DNA from: Novosphingobium terrae
GTDB lineage: Bacteria > Pseudomonadota > Alphaproteobacteria > Sphingomonadales > Sphingomonadaceae
DNA: 64,000 nt
Assembly: GCF_017163935.1 (NCBI RefSeq)
Contig: NZ_JABVZR010000002.1
Coordinates: 2,356,001-2,420,000, forward strand
Direction: 5' to 3'
This document shows positions 1 through 8,487 of the stretch, in pieces (position 1 is the stretch's first letter; every line of letters starts with the position of its first letter). The translations under genes were made by a program, and so were the position numbers. The notes beneath the pieces were generated by a model. That model was not told the DNA's origin and made no database searches. It saw only the letters and a list, made by a program, of their open reading frames with translations.

Positions 1-725
1 TCTTCGGCCACGAATGCCAGAAGCATCAGGCCGAGCGGGCCGCTCGCCAGACCGAGCCCATCGATCTCGCGCAGCCTTTCGGGCTTCACCGGGTCCTGCG
101 GCAGGCCCCAGCCCACCATGGCCAGCACGATCAGCCCGACCGGGATCACCTGCCAATAGGTCAGTCGCCAGTCGTTCCAGCCATCCATCCAGCTTGCGGC
201 GAACCACAGGGCCAGATTGGGCGAGAAGGTGGCGGTCAGCGAGTAGAAGCCCAACCCCTGCAGCTTGATCGCGGGTGGAAGAAAGCGCAGTGCTGCTCCC
301 ATCAGCAGCGGGACCATTGCCCCGCCCGCCACCCCCTGAACGGCGCGCAGCGCCAGCAACCAGCCGAAGTTCGGGGCCAGCGGCAGCAGCAGGGCAGAGG
401 TCAGAAAGACCAGCGTGATCGCCAGCAGAAAGCGGCGCAGCGAAAAGGTGGCGGCAAACCATGATGCGATCGGCATGGCACCAAGCTGGGTGGCGGCGTA
501 GATGGTGCCGAGCAAATGGGCATCGTCGCCTGCGAGACCTCTTGCTCCCGCGACATCGGTCAAGGTCACACCGGTCACCCGGTCGTTGAGGCCCGACATC
601 ATCGCGGCAATCAGAATGCCGGCAAGGCCTGTCGCCAGACGGAGGTTCCAGACTGGCGCCACGGCAACGGCTTGCCTGGCATCGGCAGCGGGTGCCGCGC
701 CGGCGACAGATGCCGCCGCCGTCAT
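1..725 (-). CDS. MFS drug efflux transporter, DHA2/EmrB-like (C-terminal part outside window)
   Basis: The frame is open from an ATG at 725 to the window edge, giving about 241 residues of the N-terminal half. The translation has a polar start, then hydrophobic segments of a major facilitator protein, including LAGILIAAMMSGLNDRV, LGTIYAATQLGAMPIASW and LALRAVQGVAGGAMVPLLMG; the last resembles the DHA2 motif C region. The start overlaps the stop of the NodT-type channel gene (ATGA at 722-725), so the two are translationally coupled. By family knowledge this would be the inner-membrane pump of a tripartite export system, with a HlyD/EmrA adaptor probably just outside the window. Substrate unknown. 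Confidence 0.85.
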   Translation of the reverse strand, partial: MTAAASVAGAAPAADARQAVAVAPVWNLRLATGLAGILIAAMMSGLNDRVTGVTLTDVAGARGLAGDDAHLLGTIYAATQLGAMPIASWFAATFSLRRFLLAITLVFLTSALLLPLAPNFGWLLALRAVQGVAGGAMVPLLMGAALRFLPPAIKLQGLGFYSLTATFSPNLALWFAASWMDGWNDWRLTYWQVIPVGLIVLAMVGWGLPQDPVKPERLREIDGLGLASGPLGLMLLAFVAE

Positions 726-2212
726 GCCGATGGAGGCGTCCAGCCGCCACCCAGAGCCTTGTAAAGCGCCGTGATCGCAATGGCGCGTTCGGTGCGGGCG
801 TCAATCCATTCCGCTTCCCGGTCGAGCCGCGCCCTTTCGGCGACAAGAACATCAATATAGCCCGTCGCGCCCGCGCCATAGCGGCGTTCGGAGACATGGG
901 CGGCAGCGCGGCTTTGCGCCACGCCTTCAGTGGTTGCGGTCAATCTGGCATCGGCTGTGCGGAGTATCTCCAGCGCATCGTCGATCTCGTGCCAAGCGCG
1001 CAGCACCGTTTCACGATAGCGCAAGGCGGCAATTTTCTGCTCTGACTGCGCCAGTTCGAGCCGCCCTTTGAGGCGGCCCCCCTGAAAAATCGGCAAGGAC
1101 AGCACCGGTCCGGCCACGAACTGGCGTGCGTTCCACAGTGGGAAGTCCGTCGCCGTGACCGACTGCAGGCCAAAGCTGCCGCTCAGCGTGATCGAAGGAT
1201 AGAAATCGGCCTTTGCCGCGCCAATCCGTGCTGTGGCGGCATGGAGCGCGGCTTCGGCGGCCTGAATGTCCGGGCGGTGCCGGGCAAGGTCGGAGGGCAG
1301 GGCGGCGGGCAGCGTGGTGGTTTGCACGCTGACCGTGGTTGGCACAGCCAGCATGGCGTCGAGCGCATGCGGTTCGAGTCCCGCGAGCAATGCCAGTGCA
1401 TTACGGGCCTGCGCCGCCTCGCGTTCGGCGAGAGGCAACTGGGCATCGATTGCGGCAAGCTGGGTGCCTGCAGTCGCCGCATCGAACCGTGTGGCGGCCC
1501 CGCTCGAAAGGCGGCGCTGTGCGATATGCTCTCCGGCGGCGACGGCCTTGCGGTTGTCATGCAAGATCGTCAGGCGCGCCTCGGCGCCGCGCAGCCGCAT
1601 ATAGGTCCGGGCCACTTCGGCGCTCAGCGAGATGCGGGCGGCATCGCGCTGAAGCACGGCTTCCTGTGCTTCGGCGCGGCTCGCCTCGCGAATGCGGCGG
1701 GCCTTGCCCCACAGGTCCAGTTCCCAACTGGCGTCGAAGCCGGCCTGGAACAGATCATAGTCATCCGATTTCGAACTGGTCGGCAAGGTCGAGGTGCCGA
1801 AAGGATCACCACCGCCTGCAGCGGAAGCGGAGGGGCTCCCCGCGCCGGTCAGTGCAAGGATGCCGTTGGGGCTGGCTCTTTCGCGCTGATAGGAGCCTCC
1901 GCCAGCGATACGGGGGTGTCCGACAGCGCCGGCGATACGATCCTGCGCACGGGCGCTGCCTATGCGGGCACTTGCCTCGGCCAGATCGAGATTGCCGCCG
2001 AGCGCCTGTATTTCGAGCTGGTCGAGCACCGGATCATGGAAGCTTTGCCACCATACGGCGCCGATCGTGCCCTCCTGCCCCAGCATGGTGCGCGCTGCGG
2101 ATCTGGTCGCCTCGGGCGGTGTCAGCGCCGGGAGCGGGGAGTGATCGGGGCCGAGTGTGCAGCCGCAGACCGCGAGGACCAAGCTCGGCACCAGAATGCG
2201 GAGGGCGCGCAT
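722..2212 (-). CDS. NodT/OprM-family outer-membrane efflux lipoprotein
   Basis: 496 residues, usual for the NodT family. The N-terminus is a lipoprotein signal with a lipobox ending VCGC (Cys18). Two OEP repeats follow with the typical Ala-rich helices, for example ARTYMRLRGAEARL, then LARHRPDIQAAEAALHAATA and GRLKGRLELAQSEQ. It should form the trimeric outer-membrane channel of a tripartite pump. It ends in an ATGA overlap with the MFS gene and starts four bases after the stop of a small unknown gene, so all three probably share an operon. Family certain, exported compound unknown. Confidence 0.93.
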   Translation of the reverse strand: MRALRILVPSLVLAVCGCTLGPDHSPLPALTPPEATRSAARTMLGQEGTIGAVWWQSFHDPVLDQLEIQALGGNLDLAEASARIGSARAQDRIAGAVGHPRIAGGGSYQRERASPNGILALTGAGSPSASAAGGGDPFGTSTLPTSSKSDDYDLFQAGFDASWELDLWGKARRIREASRAEAQEAVLQRDAARISLSAEVARTYMRLRGAEARLTILHDNRKAVAAGEHIAQRRLSSGAATRFDAATAGTQLAAIDAQLPLAEREAAQARNALALLAGLEPHALDAMLAVPTTVSVQTTTLPAALPSDLARHRPDIQAAEAALHAATARIGAAKADFYPSITLSGSFGLQSVTATDFPLWNARQFVAGPVLSLPIFQGGRLKGRLELAQSEQKIAALRYRETVLRAWHEIDDALEILRTADARLTATTEGVAQSRAAAHVSERRYGAGATGYIDVLVAERARLDREAEWIDARTERAIAITALYKALGGGWTPPSA

Positions 2213-2215
2213 GGA

Positions 2216-2638
2216 TCAGCGATCCGCCGGTGGGAGCGCTTGCGGGTTGGTGTCGATCGGCTCTCCGGCAAGCAGACATCCAGCCATGGCCAGAGCTTCG
2301 GCGTCACTCGCTGTCACCAGCATCGGATAGCCCCAGAATTTCTCATAGGAGGCAGCGCCAATCTCGGCGGCGAGGCGGTCGCCGGCTTCGGGTGCGACAT
2401 AGATCAGCGCCAGCACATAGCGCTGCAGAGCTTGACGATGCCTCTTCATCCAGAGTGCGAGGGTCTTGCGTTCCTTGTGATCCTGCTCCAGCCGGTGAGC
2501 GCCGCGACCGATCAGGACGAAGACTTCGCATCGGGCCAGAAAGCCTTCGAAGAGGGCAAGGCTTTCCTCCAATCCGCCCGGGCTGACTTGATCATAGTCC
2601 ATCCGGACGATTGGAAAAGGAGCAGCTTTCAAGCGCAT
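2216..2638 (-). CDS. hypothetical protein in efflux operon
   Basis: About 140 residues from the ATG at 2638; a TTG at 2671 would add 11 residues but is less likely. There is no signal peptide or membrane segment. The protein has an acidic start (MDYDQVSPGGLEESLALFEGF), a basic middle (KERKTLALWMKRHRQ) and an Ala-rich C-terminal half. I do not recognise a family. It lies between the AraC regulator and the efflux channel gene on the same strand with short spacers, so it is probably cotranscribed with them. Codon use and GC look like those of the neighbours, which favours a real gene. Confidence 0.65.
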   Translation of the reverse strand: MRLKAAPFPIVRMDYDQVSPGGLEESLALFEGFLARCEVFVLIGRGAHRLEQDHKERKTLALWMKRHRQALQRYVLALIYVAPEAGDRLAAEIGAASYEKFWGYPMLVTASDAEALAMAGCLLAGEPIDTNPQALPPADR

Positions 2639-2739
2639 AAGGATGCAATCCAATGAATGTGCGGTGCACAAGCATTTAGCGCGATAATCCCCGGCCGGAT
2701 CGCGTCAATCAGCCATATTATCGTTCGATCTCGCCAAAA

Positions 2740-3588
2740 TCAGGAAGGCGGCGTGGTGCGCGTCGGACGTTTCTCGGCGCGGGCAAGATAGCGGTTCGGG
2801 GAAGCGCCCAGGATCTTTCGAAACATCGCGATGAAGGCGCTCGGGGTTTCATAACCAAGGTCGAATGCGATGGTCTGAACGCTCACGCCGCGCGCAAGCC
2901 GCTCCAGCGCCAGCATGATCTGAAATTGTTGGCGCCAGCGCACAAAGGACATGCCGGTCTGTTCCAGAACGAGGCGGGACAGGCTACGCTCGCTCATGCC
3001 GATACGCGATGCCCAGACGCCCAGTTTCGCACGGTCTGCCGGATCCGCAGCCCACCCGTCTGTGACTTTGCGCAGACGCGGATCGGCAGGAACAGGCAGG
3101 TGCAATTGCTCAACCGGCGCGGTGGCCAGTTCGTTCAGCATGGTCTGAATGAGCGGGGCAGGGGGGCCTGTCTCGTCATAAAGGGGGGGTAGTTCCGACA
3201 CGGCGCGAATTAGTTCTCGCAGCAGCGGTGAGATCGCCAGCGTGCAGCACTCATCTGGTAGCGCCGAGATGATGGCTTCATCCATGAAGACGAGATAGAT
3301 TTCGACATCGCCTGTGCAGCGCACGCTATGGCTGATCCCCGGGGGAATCCACAAGGCGTTGTGTGAGGGCACGAGCCAGAGCCCGCTCTCGACCTCACTG
3401 GTGATAAGCCCTCGGACAGAGAGCAACAACTGTGCACGGCGATGGGCATGACGATCTTTTTGCCATCCTTCGTTCACGATCATGGAGGAAATCGGCCGCA
3501 GGAGGTTATAATCTTCAAAGGCATCCTCGGGATCGGCGTTCCTTTGCATGAAATGATTCCAGTGTATTTTCTTCGTTTCTCGTGGCAT
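2740..3588 (-). CDS. AraC-family transcriptional regulator
   Basis: 282 residues from the ATG at 3588; a second ATG at 3549 would shorten it by 13. The N-terminal half is a cupin-like sensor (RHAHRRAQLLLSVRG, WIPPGISHSV). The C-terminal 100 residues contain two AraC helix-turn-helices, with signature parts LGVWASRIGMSERSLSRLV and VQTIAFDLGYETPSAFIAMF. It points towards the unknown gene and the efflux genes and is separated from them by about 100 bases, so it may activate that export operon. The inducer is unknown. Confidence 0.92.
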   Translation of the reverse strand: MPRETKKIHWNHFMQRNADPEDAFEDYNLLRPISSMIVNEGWQKDRHAHRRAQLLLSVRGLITSEVESGLWLVPSHNALWIPPGISHSVRCTGDVEIYLVFMDEAIISALPDECCTLAISPLLRELIRAVSELPPLYDETGPPAPLIQTMLNELATAPVEQLHLPVPADPRLRKVTDGWAADPADRAKLGVWASRIGMSERSLSRLVLEQTGMSFVRWRQQFQIMLALERLARGVSVQTIAFDLGYETPSAFIAMFRKILGASPNRYLARAEKRPTRTTPPS

Positions 3589-3835
3589 AAATATTTATTT
3601 TGAACGCCGACTTCACGTCGTCAGAAGGTGATGTCCTATCAAAGTGATATCGTTTCCATGTAGTCTGGCGATGACGAGAGGTTCGTCCTGAATAGCCGAA
3701 AAATTGAAGTGTGAGGATCGGAATCGATCCCCGGCCGGATTGGGCTGACAATCATTGCGAGAGATAAGCTCATGATCGAAAATTGCAACCGCGACCTGTG
3801 ACTTTAGAAGTATGGTTGAATTCCAGTAAGAACTA
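3589..3835. other. intergenic region, AT-rich, no gene seen
   Basis: This stretch, together with the hairpin that follows, separates the AraC gene from the NmrA-like gene. It is clearly more AT-rich than its surroundings and probably holds the promoter of the AraC gene. I see no convincing reading frame; the only open frame (3515-3751, minus) overlaps the start of the AraC gene and looks like chance. Confidence 0.5.
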
Positions 3836-3888
3836 TCCGCGCGGCGTGGGCCTCATTGTGATCGGCATTGAGGCCCACGCCGCGCGGA
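3836..3888 (-). terminator. perfect 20-bp hairpin after NmrA-like gene
   Basis: Bases 3836-3855 are perfectly complementary to 3869-3888 (20 bp, mostly G+C, 13-base loop). The hairpin begins six bases past the stop codon of the NmrA-like gene, where an intrinsic terminator is expected. There is no clear run of T on either side, so it may act as an RNA 3' end stabiliser rather than a classic terminator. Confidence 0.65.
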
Positions 3889-3894
3889 GTTTCG

Positions 3895-4977
3895 TCAGAT
3901 GATGCCTTGTCGTCCGTCTTCGCTTAGCTTCAGGATCGGCCGCCGGGGCAATGTTTCAGGCTGTACCCGCTCCCATAGCGTTTCCGAGCCGGTTTCCCTG
4001 GCTTTTTGTTCTTCGCGCATGATCCAGTCTTCAGCGCTTCTGATCCTTTGTGGGTGGATTCCGTCAAGCAAAGCGTAATCACGGGTGATGATCCTGTGTT
4101 TCCACTGGTTCCAGAAGCCTGTGAAATTGTCCTGGAAACTCATCGTGCTCTTGTCGGCAGGATCGGCGTTGTATCCGGCCGGCTGGTGGGCGATGGTAGG
4201 AATGCGGGAAAAATAGGTTTCGAGATCGATGTCGACAAAACGGGCAGGGTGGCCCGTCACGCGTTCGAACGCCTCGGCCAGATCGGCATAGCTGATGTCA
4301 TCGATCCCGACTTCAAGATCCATGCCATTGGCGCGGTCTCGGTTGTCGAAGAGCCAGCGTGCGTAATAGGCGCAGTCGTCAAGCGCGACATGCACCACCG
4401 CGCCGTCACCGAGCGGAACACGCCATGTCAGGACCCCATCCTCGATCCGGGGCGTCATCGGCGTTCCGCCTGAAAATGCCATTTCGATATAGGGGCCGGT
4501 GGTGAACAGGGCGGCGCCCATCCGGTCGCCATTGGTTTGGTTCTGGCTCAGAATCCAGTCGCCCACCCGGCCTTTGCCGTCATAATGCCCGGTGCGAAAC
4601 ATCGAGCGGTAGCCAGATTTCTTGAGCGTATAGTCAAGGTTGCCATAGACGAAGAACGCCACGCCCTCCTCAAGGGCAAGTTCATAGCAGCGGATTGCCC
4701 AGTAAGTTTCGGTTTTCTCGCCAGCATTGAAGCCGTCGATGTTGATGTAGGCACCCTGGCAAGCGCGAAAGCCTTCGCGCAGCACCGCTTCGTCGGCGAA
4801 CGATCCTTCCAGGAATGAGACATCACCCATGGCCGCCAGTGCCTTGGCGCGCGGGGATGTGGAATCCCGCGTCAGCGCCAGCACGGAATAGCGGCCGTCT
4901 TCCACCAGGCCACGCACCACTGGCAAGCCTTGCGCACCGGTCGCGCCAATCACGAAAATTCGAGAGATGTTTTGCAT
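3895..4977 (-). CDS. NmrA-like NAD(P)-binding protein (atypical SDR)
   Basis: 360 residues. The N-terminus has a Rossmann dinucleotide-binding motif, FVIGATGAQGLPVVRGL (G11, G14 and G17 region). The NmrA pattern follows: early beta-alpha units, GNLDYTLKKSGY, and a TTGPYIEMAF segment. Relatives act as redox sensors or reductases of the atypical SDR class; the substrate cannot be told. It is divergent from an HxlR-type regulator, and the interval holds two matching palindromes, so it is very probably that regulator's target. It is followed by a strong hairpin. Confidence 0.85.
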   Translation of the reverse strand: MQNISRIFVIGATGAQGLPVVRGLVEDGRYSVLALTRDSTSPRAKALAAMGDVSFLEGSFADEAVLREGFRACQGAYINIDGFNAGEKTETYWAIRCYELALEEGVAFFVYGNLDYTLKKSGYRSMFRTGHYDGKGRVGDWILSQNQTNGDRMGAALFTTGPYIEMAFSGGTPMTPRIEDGVLTWRVPLGDGAVVHVALDDCAYYARWLFDNRDRANGMDLEVGIDDISYADLAEAFERVTGHPARFVDIDLETYFSRIPTIAHQPAGYNADPADKSTMSFQDNFTGFWNQWKHRIITRDYALLDGIHPQRIRSAEDWIMREEQKARETGSETLWERVQPETLPRRPILKLSEDGRQGII

Positions 4978-5010
4978 GCCGACTCCAATCGCTTGCGAGA
5001 TGTGCAGTTA

Positions 5011-5051
5011 ACTCTCATAATGAGAGTGTATCAACTCTTATTATGAGAGTT
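5011..5051. promoter_or_regulatory. two tandem palindromic operators for HxlR-type regulator
   Basis: Bases 5011-5027 read ACTCTCATAATGAGAGT, an exact palindrome around a central base. Bases 5034-5050 read ACTCTTATTATGAGAGT, the same palindrome with one broken pair. The two centres are 23 bases apart, about two helical turns, on the same face of the DNA. They lie between the divergent NmrA-like and HxlR genes. Winged-helix HxlR dimers commonly bind such repeats. Repression of both genes is inferred. Confidence 0.8.
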
Positions 5052-5075
5052 AATGCGTGAAAGGCTTTTTTGGCG

Positions 5076-5591
5076 ATGCGTTCCAAGGGATTTGAGGGAA
5101 TGGCCTGTTCGATGGCCGAGGTGATGGGGGCCATGGTGGATCGCTGGGGTGCGATCATCATGCGCGACCTGTTGCTTGGCCTGACGCGCTACGACGATCT
5201 GCAACGCTCATCGGGTGCGACGAATGCCACGCTGTCGGCGCGGCTGAAGGAGCTGGAGCTTTCAGGGCTGATCGAGCGTCGGCAGTATCAAACGCGCCCG
5301 GACCGCTTCGAATACGTGTCCACCGCCAAGGGGCGTGATCTGTCTTTGGTCGTGATGGCCATGGTGCAGGTCGGCGACACATGGCGGCGCGCCAGCGGGC
5401 AGGAGGCGCCGCTGCGCTTTATCGATGCAAGTTCGGGTCAGGATGTGAGGCTCACGCTGACAGTTACGGGCGCCCAGCAGCCCGGCCATGCGCCCGATAT
5501 GAGGATTGAAGCCGGCCCGGGCGGCGATGAGATCATGCATTGGAGGATCGAGCGTGGCGCGGATGAAAGAGCCAGCCGGAAAAGCCCTTGA
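5076..5591 (+). CDS. HxlR-family winged-helix transcriptional regulator
   Basis: About 171 residues from the ATG at 5076; the ATG at 5100 is also possible. The HxlR domain is clear: a Cys near the N-terminus (GMACSMAEVMGAM), DRWGAIIMRDLLLGLTRYDD, then the recognition region TNATLSARLKELELSGLIER. The C-terminal 60 residues form an extra domain seen in some longer HxlR proteins. Many family members sense electrophiles or oxidants through the N-terminal Cys. It is divergent from the NmrA-like gene across two palindromes. Confidence 0.88.
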   Translation: MRSKGFEGMACSMAEVMGAMVDRWGAIIMRDLLLGLTRYDDLQRSSGATNATLSARLKELELSGLIERRQYQTRPDRFEYVSTAKGRDLSLVVMAMVQVGDTWRRASGQEAPLRFIDASSGQDVRLTLTVTGAQQPGHAPDMRIEAGPGGDEIMHWRIERGADERASRKSP

Positions 5592-5715
5592 AACAGGCCG
5601 CCAAGGCAAAGCTGCTCTGCGGAGTTGCATGATGCCAAAATGATTTTGCCGAATGGAAAATGTCCTCTGCAGGCTGCCTTGTTATGATGGGAGGCACTCT
5701 GGATGGAGGATGCTC

Positions 5716-6324
5716 ATGAAACTCTATTATGCGCCCGGTGCCTGTTCGCTTGCGGTCCTTATCGTTGCGGAAGAAGGGAAACTGCATCTCGATCTTGAGA
5801 AGGTGGATATCAGAACCGCGCCTCATCGCCTGCAGGATGGTACTGATTTCAGCACCATCCATCCCAAGGGCTATGTTCCGGTGCTGTTGCCCGAGCAAGG
5901 CCATGCCCTGACCGAAGGTGTGGCCATCCTGACTTATCTGGCCGACCGCAGTCATGCATCAGAGGTTGATCGAGCGCGTCTGATGACCGACCGTTATCGC
6001 GGCCTCGAATGGCTGACCTTCATCGCAACGGAGTTGCACAAGAGCTTCAGCCCCTGGCTCTTCCATCCGGAATATGGTGAGCAGGCCGCTGCTGTGGCCC
6101 GATCCCGCATTGCGCAGCGGTTCGATTATCTCGATGCGCATCTTCGCGAGCATGAGTATCTGCTCGGCGATACCTTCCACGCAGCCGATGCCTATTGCTT
6201 TGCCATAGCGCGCTGGGCGCCGGGCAAGGGTATCGATCTGGAGCCCTGGCCTGCGCTGGCGGCCTATCTGGAGCGTATCGCCGCCAGACCAGCCGTGGTG
6301 GCTGCCCTGGCGCGTCACGGATAA
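5716..6324 (+). CDS. glutathione S-transferase, beta class
   Basis: 202 residues from the ATG at 5716, which follows GGAGGA at 5705-5710 with good spacing. The start MKLYYAPGACSLA has Cys10, the glutathione-contacting residue of the bacterial beta class. The cis-Pro loop KGYVPVL and the ALTEGVAILTYLAD segment of the glutathione site follow, then the all-helical C-terminal domain. It would be a cytoplasmic detoxification enzyme. A second thioredoxin-fold transferase follows 109 bases later in the same direction. Confidence 0.92.
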   Translation: MKLYYAPGACSLAVLIVAEEGKLHLDLEKVDIRTAPHRLQDGTDFSTIHPKGYVPVLLPEQGHALTEGVAILTYLADRSHASEVDRARLMTDRYRGLEWLTFIATELHKSFSPWLFHPEYGEQAAAVARSRIAQRFDYLDAHLREHEYLLGDTFHAADAYCFAIARWAPGKGIDLEPWPALAAYLERIAARPAVVAALARHG

Positions 6325-6433
6325 GGCGAGACTGCCAAGATCTTTGCAGTTTCGCAAACCACGCTTGCCAGACGGTCATGGCACTGATCGCGATTGGCGC
6401 GCTAGATTGCCTTCAGCAAGCCGAGGATTTCTC

Positions 6434-7093
6434 ATGACATTTCAACTCTACGGTTTCTGGCGTTCGAATGCGGCATTTCGTGTTCGCGTCGCGCTGGCTC
6501 TCAAAGGCCTCGCTTTCGAGGAGATCGATGTCGATCTTTTGTCAGGCGACCAGTTCGATCCTGCCTATGCTCAGGTGAATGCCGCGCATATGGTCCCCAC
6601 GCTGGTGCATGATGGCCATGCGCTGTCCCAGTCATTGGCCATCATCGAATATCTTGAGGACATCGCGCCGCAACCCCGCTTGCTCCCCGAAGATTCGCGG
6701 GAGCGAGCCTATGCCCGTTCTCTGGCGATGATTCTGGCGGCAGACGTTCATCCTTTGACCGTGCCGCGCGTGCGCAGCCATCTGGCAGAGAGCTTCGGTG
6801 CAGATCCCGCAGCCATCGAGGCGTGGTGCCGACATTGGACGGGCGAGGGCCTCGCCGCCTATGAGCGGTTCCTGACCCTGCGCCCTGCGGTCCCTTTTGC
6901 TCTGGGGGCGGAGCCCACGATCGCCGATATTGCCATCGCTGGCCAGATTGCTCTGGCGGATGTCTATGGTATGAATAGGACGGCCTTCCCGAGGGTGGCA
7001 GCTTTGGGTGCGGTCTGCTTCTCGCTCCCGGCTTTTGCTCAGGCCCATCCCTTTGAACAGGCTGGCTATCGTGCTGTTCGCATGCATAATTAG
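6434..7093 (+). CDS. maiA: maleylacetoacetate/maleylpyruvate isomerase (zeta-class GST)
   Basis: 219 residues from the ATG at 6434, preceded by GAGG at 6423-6426. The zeta-class active-site region appears as FWRSNAAFRVRVALALKG, followed by the VPTLVHDG cis-Pro loop and SLAIIEYLED. Family members use glutathione for cis-trans isomerisation of maleylacetoacetate (tyrosine breakdown) or maleylpyruvate (gentisate pathway). The usual Ser-Ser/Ser-Cys pair is Ser-Asn here, so exact activity is less certain. Another homologue lies in the gentisate cluster at 26.3 kb; this copy may serve tyrosine breakdown or be an accessory enzyme. Confidence 0.8.
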   Translation: MTFQLYGFWRSNAAFRVRVALALKGLAFEEIDVDLLSGDQFDPAYAQVNAAHMVPTLVHDGHALSQSLAIIEYLEDIAPQPRLLPEDSRERAYARSLAMILAADVHPLTVPRVRSHLAESFGADPAAIEAWCRHWTGEGLAAYERFLTLRPAVPFALGAEPTIADIAIAGQIALADVYGMNRTAFPRVAALGAVCFSLPAFAQAHPFEQAGYRAVRMHN

Positions 7094-7113
7094 ACCCTAA
7101 GCCGCAAGGGACA

Positions 7114-7569
7114 ATGCCGATGTCGAACCCCAACCCCGCCATCCGTCACCCGATCCCGGCCACCATCGCGGTCGTGATCAAGGATCGGTCCGTGTTGTTG
7201 GTGCGCCGTGCCAATCCGCCTGACGCCGGGCTCTGGGGATTTCCGGGCGGCAAGATCGAGTTTGGTGAAACCATCGAGCAGGCCGCTGTGCGCGAGCTTT
7301 TCGAGGAAACCGGCGTGGTGGCGGAGGCGGGCCCCGTCTTTACCGCAGTCGATGCCATGGATCAGGATCCGATGGGCGAGACCCGCGCGCATTACGTCCT
7401 GATCGCCGTGCTGTGCCGATGGGTGTCGGGTACTCCGGTGGCGGGCGATGATGCGATTGAGGCGGCCTGGCACGGGCTTGACGTGCTGGAGAGCGAGGAA
7501 CTGGCGATGAGCTTCGGTGTGGCCGATGTGGCACGGCAGGGATGGAGGCTTGCCCTTGGTGCAGACTGA
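7114..7569 (+). CDS. Nudix hydrolase
   Basis: 151 residues with a full Nudix box, GKIEFGETIEQAAVREL followed by FEETGVV, matching GX5EX7REUXEEXGU. The sequence VLLVRRANPPDAGLWGFPGG before the box is typical of the MutT/ADP-ribose pyrophosphatase group. It would hydrolyse a nucleoside diphosphate derivative with Mg2+. The start at 7114 follows AAGGG. The gene overlaps the start of the next dehydrogenase gene. Confidence 0.92.
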   Translation: MPMSNPNPAIRHPIPATIAVVIKDRSVLLVRRANPPDAGLWGFPGGKIEFGETIEQAAVRELFEETGVVAEAGPVFTAVDAMDQDPMGETRAHYVLIAVLCRWVSGTPVAGDDAIEAAWHGLDVLESEELAMSFGVADVARQGWRLALGAD

Positions 7570-8452
7570 ACCGGAGCTTGGCTTCATCGGCCTTGGCACG
7601 ATGGGGCAACCCATGGCATTGAACCTTCTGCGAAGCGGGGTTCCTCTGCTGGTCTGGAACCGATCGCCCGAACCTTGCCAGACCTTGGCGGCAGCAGGCG
7701 CTCTGGTGGCCGAGAGCGCGGCTGATGTTCTGGCGCGATGCCGCACGATCATCCTGATGCTGTCCGACATCGCGGCGAGTGACGCCGTGCTTGGCCGCAA
7801 CAGCCCGGCGTTTCGCGCGAATGTGGCGGGGCGGACCATTGTCTCGATGAGCACGCTGGAGCCTTCTTCCTCGCAGCACCTCGGTCTGGAGATCGAGGCG
7901 GCGGGGGGCCATTATGTGGAGGCGCCTGTCTCCGGATCGCGTGAGCCTGCCAAAGCCGGGCAACTCGTGGCGATGCTGGCGGGGAAGCCGGAGGCGATCG
8001 AGGCCATCCGCCCCATGCTTGCGCCGATGATCCGCCAGTCCTTCGCTTGCGGTCCGGTTCCCGGCGCGCTGCGCATGAAACTGGCAGTCAATCTGTTTCT
8101 CATCACCATGGTGACGGGGCTTGTCGAGTCGGCGCATTTCGCGCAGCGCGCCGGACTGGATCTGAAGGAACTGGCCGCCATCATCGAGGCCGGGCCGATG
8201 GCCAGCGATGTGGCGCGCGGCAAGATCGGCAAGCTGGTGAGCGGGGATTTTTCGCGTCAGGCCTCGATCAGCGATGTGCTGAAAAACAGTGCGCTGGTCT
8301 TCGATGCCGCGCGAGAGGTGGCGAGTGCATCGCCCCTGCTGGATGCATGCCTTGAGCTTTATGGCGAGACCGAGAGGCTTGGCTTGGGGGATGAAGACAT
8401 GATCGCGGTGCTGCGTGCGCTTGAACGCAAGGCGCAAGCCGGCCAGGCTTGA
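7559..8452 (+). CDS. NAD(P)-dependent dehydrogenase, HIBADH/6PGDH-like
   Basis: About 297 residues. The first protein-like residues after an upstream GGAGG (7544-7548) allow starts at TTG 7556 or GTG 7559; I use the latter. The Rossmann motif LGFIGLGTMGQPMALNLL is complete. Then come the family's substrate-binding motif EAPVSGSREPAKAGQL and the catalytic-Lys segment (RMKLAVNLFL). Family members oxidise 3-hydroxyacids such as 3-hydroxyisobutyrate or reduce tartronate semialdehyde. The substrate is not clear from context. It overlaps the Nudix gene. Confidence 0.85.
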   Translation: MQTEPELGFIGLGTMGQPMALNLLRSGVPLLVWNRSPEPCQTLAAAGALVAESAADVLARCRTIILMLSDIAASDAVLGRNSPAFRANVAGRTIVSMSTLEPSSSQHLGLEIEAAGGHYVEAPVSGSREPAKAGQLVAMLAGKPEAIEAIRPMLAPMIRQSFACGPVPGALRMKLAVNLFLITMVTGLVESAHFAQRAGLDLKELAAIIEAGPMASDVARGKIGKLVSGDFSRQASISDVLKNSALVFDAAREVASASPLLDACLELYGETERLGLGDEDMIAVLRALERKAQAGQA

Positions 8453-8478
8453 GCCTTGTCGGCCCTGACAGGCCTTTT
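8453..8478 (+). terminator. probable intrinsic terminator
   Basis: A short stem (GCCTTGTC at 8453-8460 against GACAGGC at 8467-8473, with one bulged T) is followed by TTTT at 8475-8478. It starts at the stop codon of the dehydrogenase gene and separates it from a convergent gene. Confidence 0.5.
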
Positions 8479-8487
8479 CGTGCGTTG

